A stretch of 28,173 bases of DNA from UBA4661 sp002405405 (GTDB taxonomy: Bacteria > Bacteroidota > Ignavibacteria > Kapaibacteriales > UBA4661), in contig DAIUAL010000014.1 in the NCBI GenBank assembly GCA_036847245.1, positions 1 to 28,173 on the forward strand. Reading direction: 5' to 3'. Below, piece by piece: positions 23,237 to 28,173 of the stretch (position 1 is its first letter; the number at the start of each line of letters is the position of its first letter). Under the pieces are notes generated by a model that was not told the DNA's origin, made no database searches, and worked only from the letters and a program-made list of their open reading frames with translations. The position numbers and the translations under genes are program-made.

Positions 23237-24100
23237 ATGAACAAGCATATCTACGCCCGCTTTATCTCTTGCTTCTTGCTTGTTGTCATATCTACGGCAT
23301 CATGCTTGACTGTACTTTTCGCACAAAGCGACTCTGCGCAACGAGTGGTAACAAGCCGTCCTGCCGCACCTTTTCCTTTTGAACTCCGAGACTTGGAAAT
23401 TACTCGTTGGGAGGGATCAAAATCCGATAGTGGTATCGCCAAATATCCTGACTTAGCCGCACGTAATCGCATGAAGAACCGTTTATGGGTTGATGTGGAT
23501 ACTCTACCCAAAGGCATAGTTCGTCATTGTACCTTCGACCAATTTGTTGTACTGGCAGACAGTATTACCAAAGCAATCGGACTTACGAGCAGCGGACGCA
23601 AAGTATTGAATCCACAACAGACGGAAGAACTTGCTAAAGCACATCGGATGTTCGTGAGTGTCGAAGGTTGGTTAGTCCTAGCCTATCCCGGCGGTAAGGA
23701 ATCAACCAATAGTTACAGCGAAGAATATCATGACTGGCATTTGGAATTGTTTGATCGTCCGCTGGATCACTATCCTCGCATTGGTGATCCCACACCGATT
23801 ATTGCAGAAGTTACGCCCTTTGTTGAGCGGGCTTTGTATCGTAAGGGTGTGCGCTTAGAAAATCTTGCAGCATTTATGCGCTATGGCTCGCCGCCGAATA
23901 TTGTTGAATTCCCCGTTGCCCCCAAAGCTCGTAAAATCAGGATTACCGGACAACTTTTGCTGGATGATTCGCACACTGAACCGGGCAAAGATGTTGGTGC
24001 GTTCGTAGAAAAAGCCGAAAAGGGTGGTTATCATAATCCATGGCGACGTTCGGCATGGGAAGTCCATCCGATTTACAAAGTCGAAGTGATTGAGAATTAA
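23237..24100 (+). CDS. Secreted protein of unknown function
   Basis: Protein of 287 residues with a signal peptide (CFLLVVISTASCLTVLFAQ, cleavage near residue 30). I do not recognise the family with certainty. The C-terminal part has IRITGQLLLDDSH and NPWRRSAWEVHPIYKVEV, a pattern seen at the ends of assorted secreted proteins of unknown role, where W-E-x-H-P recurs. The middle contains LVLAYPGGKESTNSYSEEYH and HDWHLELFD, possibly a beta-rich domain. No catalytic motif or lipobox is evident. It follows the methyltransferase/MTHFR gene by 73 bp and is closed by a strong terminator hairpin, so it may be the last gene of that transcript. Confidence 0.7.
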   Translation: MNKHIYARFISCFLLVVISTASCLTVLFAQSDSAQRVVTSRPAAPFPFELRDLEITRWEGSKSDSGIAKYPDLAARNRMKNRLWVDVDTLPKGIVRHCTFDQFVVLADSITKAIGLTSSGRKVLNPQQTEELAKAHRMFVSVEGWLVLAYPGGKESTNSYSEEYHDWHLELFDRPLDHYPRIGDPTPIIAEVTPFVERALYRKGVRLENLAAFMRYGSPPNIVEFPVAPKARKIRITGQLLLDDSHTEPGKDVGAFVEKAEKGGYHNPWRRSAWEVHPIYKVEVIEN

Positions 24101-24126
24101 ACATAGACCAACACGGTATGACATAC

Positions 24127-24166
24127 GGGATTGTTCTCCATGACAGAGAGCAATCCCCATTTTTTT
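24127..24166 (+). terminator. Rho-independent terminator after the secreted protein gene
   Basis: GGGATTG (24127-24133) pairs with CAATCCC (24151-24157). The stem continues through a T-G wobble into TCTC/GAGA, giving a 12-bp stem with a short loop, followed by CATTTTTTT. It ends plus-strand transcription from the gene at 23237, and overlaps the stop codon of the convergent DUF2851 gene. No T-run follows on the minus strand, so it is one-directional. Confidence 0.8.
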
Positions 24167-25106
24167 ACATCAGCGTTGCACCATGTGGTGCTTTCAACAT
24201 TTCAAGCAAACCTTGCTGTTGCCATACATAACGTTGCGGCAGAGCAGGAAATCTCTTGGTAAGAATGCTATAGGTGTTGGTTGTTTGTGCCGACCACCAC
24301 CATGCCCACACTCGATCTTGAGCAAAGACCGGCAGATGGGCGAGTAGAAGTGGTGCAACCACATTCGTCATAATTTCTATCGTTGCTCCTTGGGAAATAT
24401 ATGTTGTCAGCAGACCTTGAATACGCAAGAGCATTGCTTCTTCATGAAGTAATTCATCCATAATATGCGCCACGAGAACTAAAGCGCGCTCATTTCTAAG
24501 AAGCTCATCGACCGCCGAACCAATGCCTGTATGTCGTGTTCGCTTTGTAGAGAGTCTTTGGGCAAATTCTTCAATTCCTCCACGAAGCAAGGTTGTTGTC
24601 GAGACATGATGGCGCAGTGTAAGCGGCATCAGTTCTTGTGCCTTGCGCTCTAGACGTGCTACAGCATATCGAGCAACCATGAGGGTATGAGAATTGGATA
24701 CGATTGATGTCGTATTGCTGAGTATTGCCGATTGTTCTTCACCCGCAATCATCATATCTTCACTCACAATAATTGTAGCATGTGCTGTGGTAGATTCTTC
24801 CGTATCATGTTCGCACACGATATGAGCAACCAATGCTTGATATGCAGGATTGTCTTGATGCTTATGCGCAAACCAATCGCTGGCGCGCTTATGAAATTCC
24901 GCGTTACCGACATGCAATATGCCGTTGATGAGTAAAGCCATATTCACAATATCAGGACCAAATCGTTGATGCCACTCTCCTTTGGCAATAACTTGAATGT
25001 GTTCGCCTTTAGTACCAACAAAACGCGCTCCTTCATAAAAGCAAGACTCTGCTCGATTGCGCCAATAATGTTCATCATGAGAAAGAAGTATCGGTTGTTG
25101 CTTCAT
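24165..25106 (-). CDS. DUF2851 family protein
   Basis: Protein of 313 residues. The N-terminal part matches DUF2851: FVGTKGEHIQVIAKGEWHQR, FGPDIVNMALLINGILHVGN, AEFHKRASDWFAHKHQDNPA and YQALVAHIV. These proteins are common in Bacteroidota and the Chlorobi group; biochemical function is unknown. Conserved G-P-D, E-x-H and DW-x-x-H residues could suggest a metal-dependent nuclease-like site, but that is inference. Family members are often longer, so this copy may be short at its C terminus. It has no signal peptide. It is divergent from the MerR-LolA gene, sharing a 243-bp upstream region, and convergent with the secreted protein gene. Confidence 0.75.
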   Translation of the reverse strand: MKQQPILLSHDEHYWRNRAESCFYEGARFVGTKGEHIQVIAKGEWHQRFGPDIVNMALLINGILHVGNAEFHKRASDWFAHKHQDNPAYQALVAHIVCEHDTEESTTAHATIIVSEDMMIAGEEQSAILSNTTSIVSNSHTLMVARYAVARLERKAQELMPLTLRHHVSTTTLLRGGIEEFAQRLSTKRTRHTGIGSAVDELLRNERALVLVAHIMDELLHEEAMLLRIQGLLTTYISQGATIEIMTNVVAPLLLAHLPVFAQDRVWAWWWSAQTTNTYSILTKRFPALPQRYVWQQQGLLEMLKAPHGATLM

Positions 25107-25285
25107 AACAATTCATCGAAAAAAGACCTCAGTTTCGTGCAAACAGAACGAGCAATAATTGTACTCGTATGCAATGCTTTTGCGAAGATGATAAAAAATC
25201 CTTATGATTGAAAGTTCTGTATGAAAAGTTACTAGCCCAATGTCATAGCATATAAGATGTCTTGTTTCAAGTCATTACCGCGTTG

Positions 25286-25306
25286 AATTCATGTTGAACA
25301 TGAATT
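25286..25306. promoter_or_regulatory. Perfect 21-bp palindrome upstream of the MerR-LolA gene
   Basis: AATTCATGTT (25286-25295) and AACATGAATT (25297-25306) are perfect inverted arms around a single G, 43 bp before the GTG start. MerR proteins bind dyad-symmetric sites in promoters, often including their own. The flanking region has no clear -35/-10 pair with the long spacer typical of MerR promoters, so the assignment rests on symmetry and position. Confidence 0.55.
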
Positions 25307-25349
25307 ACTCTACGATAAGAGAAGCATTCATAAGGAGAAAGAAGACACT

Positions 25350-26492
25350 GTGAAAAGTTTGGACATAAAAAAACTGTACTATTCTATCAGCGATGTTAGT
25401 AAAATCATCGATGAGGAGCAGTATGTCCTTCGCTATTGGGAAACGGAATTTGAGCAATTGCGTCCGCAAAAAAATCGTGCCGGCAATCGCATTTATGGGG
25501 AAAAAGATCTGGTTGTATTGCGTGTTATCAAATATCTCCTACGAAGCAAACGTTTTACCATTGATGGTGCCAAAGAAGCATTGCGTGAGCGATCTTTACA
25601 AGAAATCTATGCTGATGTCTATGGGTCAACCCATGAGGAATCATTGCCCACTGTGCTTCCTATCTTTGAACAAGATCAACATACTGCCGAAGACAGTGAA
25701 ACACCGGAACAATCTCTTCTGGCAGCTCCTACCTTTGTTTTACCAACAGGCAACGAACACCCTCATACTGCTCCACGCGATCGTCATCGAGAGTTGCTCG
25801 AACTTGAACGTCTTCGTGAATTGCATACTATTCTCACACGGCTTTTACACCGACTTGCCGTCATTACTTTGGTGTGGTTGATCACGATGACAAGTACTGC
25901 CTCAGCACAGACAGCAGAAGAATACTATGCCCTCATTCGTAAGCAATGTGCATCGGCACAAACCATTCGTGTGCGATTCGCGACAGAACCAACAGATCGT
26001 AGCTCTACACAGCTTGTCATGCGCGGTACGATGATCTTGAAACGAGATAAAAAATTTCGACTGGAAATAGGTTCACGCACTATTATTTGCAATGGCTCGA
26101 CGCTGTGGAATGTTGCCAACAACACGGTCGTTATTTCGTCTTATACACCCAATACTTCTTCCATGTCGCCGGAGATGCTCTTTCTTGATTTCCCGGTGGA
26201 TTATGCCGCCTCGCTTGCACGTGAACAAGATTCACGGTACGGCAGTACACGACTACTGACTTTAACTCCCAAGAATGCACAAAACATGGTTGGTGGATTA
26301 GAGCGGGTATTGATTCGTTTTAAGCATACCTCCCCTAAAGATCGTGTCGTTATCCAGTCTGTTGAAGCACAGCCACAAGGTACGAGCGCACTTCGTATAG
26401 CGATTCAAGATTTACAAACAAACTTGACAGTTCAAGATTCTGTCTTTGAGTTTGTACCGCCCAAAGACATGAAAGTCATTGATATGCGGTAA
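25350..26492 (+). CDS. MerR DNA-binding domain - transmembrane/signal segment - LolA-like domain fusion
   Basis: One uninterrupted frame of 380 codons. Residues ~8-90 are a MerR winged-helix domain (YYSISDVSKIIDEEQYVLRY, NRAGNRIYGEKDLVVL, LLRSKRFTIDGAKEAL). A charged linker then leads to a short coiled coil (RELLELERLRELHTIL) like the usual end of Bacteroidota MerR proteins. At about residues 170-190 comes a hydrophobic stretch ending TSTASAQ, like a signal peptide with a cleavage site. The remainder is a LolA-like lipoprotein-carrier domain (TMILKRDKKFRLEIGSRT, IICNGSTLWNVANNTVVISS, DSVFEFVPPKDMKVID). LolA shuttles lipoproteins across the periplasm. Start is GTG 25350 with AGGAG 12 bp upstream. 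A TTG within the coiled coil could alternatively start a separate LolA precursor. Function of the fusion is unknown. Confidence 0.82.
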   Translation: MKSLDIKKLYYSISDVSKIIDEEQYVLRYWETEFEQLRPQKNRAGNRIYGEKDLVVLRVIKYLLRSKRFTIDGAKEALRERSLQEIYADVYGSTHEESLPTVLPIFEQDQHTAEDSETPEQSLLAAPTFVLPTGNEHPHTAPRDRHRELLELERLRELHTILTRLLHRLAVITLVWLITMTSTASAQTAEEYYALIRKQCASAQTIRVRFATEPTDRSSTQLVMRGTMILKRDKKFRLEIGSRTIICNGSTLWNVANNTVVISSYTPNTSSMSPEMLFLDFPVDYAASLAREQDSRYGSTRLLTLTPKNAQNMVGGLERVLIRFKHTSPKDRVVIQSVEAQPQGTSALRIAIQDLQTNLTVQDSVFEFVPPKDMKVIDMR

Positions 26493-26540
26493 GATAAAGT
26501 ATGACATGATGGACGCACGATTCCGGCACCAATCCATACA

Positions 26541-27041
26541 TTACCCAATCATAGCTTCATAGACACTATCCGTTAGAAGTTCCCCTTCTGCCGCACCCAC
26601 AGCAAGCACATCACACCGCTCATTTTCTTTATTGCCGGCATGACCACGCACCCAATTGAATGTGCAATCATGGATGTCTAAACATTTCAGAAGCATATCC
26701 CACAAATCGGCGTTTTCTGCACGGTCTTTATTGTTGCGCATCCAGCGGTTGGCACGCCACTTTACTGCCCATCCCTTGTTAATGGCATTGCACACATACT
26801 GCGAATCGGTGTAGAGTTGTACAACACAAGGGCGAGTAAGCTGGCGAAGTGCCTCGATGACAGCAAGGATTTCCATGCGATTGTTGGTCGTGAGTCGGTA
26901 ACCTTGTGCAATTTCTTTACGCTTGGTGCCGGCAGGTGTTGTAAAGAGCAACACGGCACCATAGCCGCCTCGCCCCGGATTACCACGACAAGCACCATCG
27001 GTGTAAATGGTAACAGAAGGTCGCTGTATAGTCTGTGTCAT
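26541..27041 (-). CDS. rnhA: Ribonuclease HI
   Basis: Protein of 166 residues with the four catalytic acidic residues of RNase HI: D15 in IYTDGACRGNPGRGGYGAV, E57 in TTNNRMEILAVIEAL, D79 in LYTDSQYV and D144 in NERCDVLA. The helper His134 lies in WVRGHAGNKENE, and the basic protrusion around GWAVKWRANRWMRNNKDR is present. It cuts the RNA strand of RNA-DNA hybrids. The frame is open to a TTG at 27059, but the ATG at 27041 gives the normal N terminus. It lies 55 bp downstream of bamA on the same strand, and its end is 48 bp from the MerR-LolA gene's stop (convergent). Confidence 0.95.
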   Translation of the reverse strand: MTQTIQRPSVTIYTDGACRGNPGRGGYGAVLLFTTPAGTKRKEIAQGYRLTTNNRMEILAVIEALRQLTRPCVVQLYTDSQYVCNAINKGWAVKWRANRWMRNNKDRAENADLWDMLLKCLDIHDCTFNWVRGHAGNKENERCDVLAVGAAEGELLTDSVYEAMIG

Positions 27042-27096
27042 GGCAAAAAGAAGAGTCAACAGAAAAACAATCGAGAAAAATAAACTCTACAGAAAC

Positions 27097-28173
27097 TTAT
27101 CGTCCGAACTGGAAGTGGAAACGCCAGCCAGAAGGACCACGCTGTGCGTTCGGCGATGGATCTTGATCGAAGCCATATCCATAGTCAAAGCCCAGCAAGC
27201 CAATCGGATTCAAGAGTAAGCGTACGCCCAATCCTACCGATCGCTTCAAGTCAAGAGGGTTCACCTCTGAGAAACGTCCCCATACATTACCTGCTTCAGC
27301 AAAGCTGATAATATAAATGGGTACGGGATTTAGCGTCAAGGCAAAACGCACCTCCGCTCCTTGATAAATCATCACACGACCGCCGACAGGTGCACCGTTG
27401 ACGAGTGGACCAATAATACGATCAGCGTAGCCACGCAATGGAGTAACAGCAAAACCACCCAAACCATTACCACCCATGTAGTAATATTCAAAGAGCGGAA
27501 TGGTATTATCATTTTTCAACCCCGTTACATAGCCAAATTGTGAATTTAACAAGAGCACCAAACGGTTGTTCTCACCAATGGCAAGCAATGGATTAAACAT
27601 TTCATAGTTGACCTGCATTTTGATGTAATCCACATTACCAATGCCGATAGCACCGCCTGCTAAGGTTGTTGCCATAGAGAAACGTGTACCATCGGTCGGG
27701 AAAATAGCATTATCGATACTGATCCGTGAAATGGTTTGACGAATACTAACCTCATTCGAAATGCCATCAAATGTTTCTGTTTTTTGCTGGAAGTTCTCGA
27801 TACGACGATATTGGAGCATCCAGTCGCCACGGAAATAATCATCAGGGAAACGGAAACGTCGACCGATATTCAGTGTCAAACCTGTTTGACGAATATCCCA
27901 ACCAAAACGCTGGCGCGTGTCGAAAATATTGAAACCCAAAGTAGTTGGTTCGTCGAAGAGCCATGGCTCGGAGAAACCCAAACTAAAGGTATTGATAGCA
28001 CGATTCACGCCACCAAATTCCCAGTTGAAATTAAAGACTTGCCCACCGCCACCGCGTAATGGCTCAGCAATGGCAAAATTATTCAGCGTAATACCCACCG
28101 ACCCCGTCAAACCAAAAACACCTGCATATCCAATGTAGGCAGTAAAAGAATCAGCTGAACGTTCTTCGACTGT
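27097..28173 (-). CDS. bamA: Outer-membrane assembly protein BamA (Omp85), 3' part only
   Basis: The visible part covers about 358 C-terminal residues and runs off the right edge of the window; in-frame codons continue to 28173 (TVEERSADSFTAYIGYAG). This is the junction of the last POTRA domain with the barrel. Barrel features include GSVGITLNNFAIAEPLRGGG, LGFSEPWLFDEPTTLGFNIF, a region corresponding to the conserved VRGF/Y loop (TPLRGYADR), FAEAGNVWGRF and LGFDYGYGFDQ, ending FHFQFGR. BamA inserts beta-barrel proteins into the outer membrane, including barrels like the protein at 4863. A TTG at 28110 is an internal Leu codon, not a start. rnhA follows 55 bp downstream. Confidence 0.92.
   Translation of the reverse strand, partial: TVEERSADSFTAYIGYAGVFGLTGSVGITLNNFAIAEPLRGGGGQVFNFNWEFGGVNRAINTFSLGFSEPWLFDEPTTLGFNIFDTRQRFGWDIRQTGLTLNIGRRFRFPDDYFRGDWMLQYRRIENFQQKTETFDGISNEVSIRQTISRISIDNAIFPTDGTRFSMATTLAGGAIGIGNVDYIKMQVNYEMFNPLLAIGENNRLVLLLNSQFGYVTGLKNDNTIPLFEYYYMGGNGLGGFAVTPLRGYADRIIGPLVNGAPVGGRVMIYQGAEVRFALTLNPVPIYIISFAEAGNVWGRFSEVNPLDLKRSVGLGVRLLLNPIGLLGFDYGYGFDQDPSPNAQRGPSGWRFHFQFGR

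Noticed and set aside
28108..28110. TTG as the start of the barrel protein at the right edge
   Set aside because: In-frame codons upstream to the window edge match the expected BamA sequence before the barrel, so the gene is simply truncated by the window.

Overview
The window suggests a free-living Gram-negative bacterium of the Bacteroidota/Chlorobiota (FCB) assemblage. The evidence is: a very large secreted protein with a type IX secretion C-terminal sorting domain; a DUF2851 protein; an Omp85/BamA barrel; many signal peptides ending in A-Q; mostly absent Shine-Dalgarno sequences; and at least one promoter of the Bacteroidota type (TTTG, then TAnnTTTG). A Kapabacteria-like member would fit, but that placement is inference. 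No rRNA, tRNA, CRISPR array or transposase was seen.

Region 1 (98-11007) is a thiol-redox and stress island. After a Nudix hydrolase (minus strand) come an AraC regulator and a TetR regulator. Then follow a peroxiredoxin-like protein, a DUF417 (RclC/YkgB-like) membrane protein, a soluble histidine kinase and a secreted barrel-like protein with a CSDAGVC motif. Next, all on the plus strand, come a second peroxiredoxin-like protein, thioredoxin, a cytochrome P460-like protein, an exported arsenate reductase/LMW-phosphatase-like protein, a third peroxiredoxin-like protein (exported, first CXXC cysteine replaced by Trp) and DsbD. Cytoplasmic reducing power (thioredoxin) could pass through DsbD to periplasmic partners. 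Two regulatory motifs tie parts of the island together: a near-palindrome in front of both the TetR gene and the first peroxiredoxin gene, and a direct repeat with 21-bp spacing in front of the first peroxiredoxin gene and the barrel gene.

Region 2 (11008-16455) holds a REP-like inverted repeat, a 1139-residue Gly-rich T9SS cargo protein, RdgB (minus strand) and an AT-rich HigBA-like toxin-antitoxin pair. Region 3 (16474-20286, minus strand) is a probable operon of polyprenyl-phosphate sugar transferase, PdxH and an FAD-dependent oxidoreductase. Region 4 (20458-24100, plus strand) has an HSDL2-like SDR, a homocysteine methyltransferase/MTHFR fusion whose methyltransferase half has lost its zinc cysteines, and a secreted protein of unknown function followed by a good terminator.

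Region 5 (24165-28173) has a DUF2851 protein (minus strand), a remarkable MerR - transmembrane - LolA fusion (plus strand) preceded by a perfect palindrome, RNase HI and the 3' part of bamA (both minus strand). The best candidates for something undescribed are the doubly regulated redox island, the MerR-LolA fusion, the Cys-to-Trp exported peroxiredoxin and the zinc-less methyltransferase domain.
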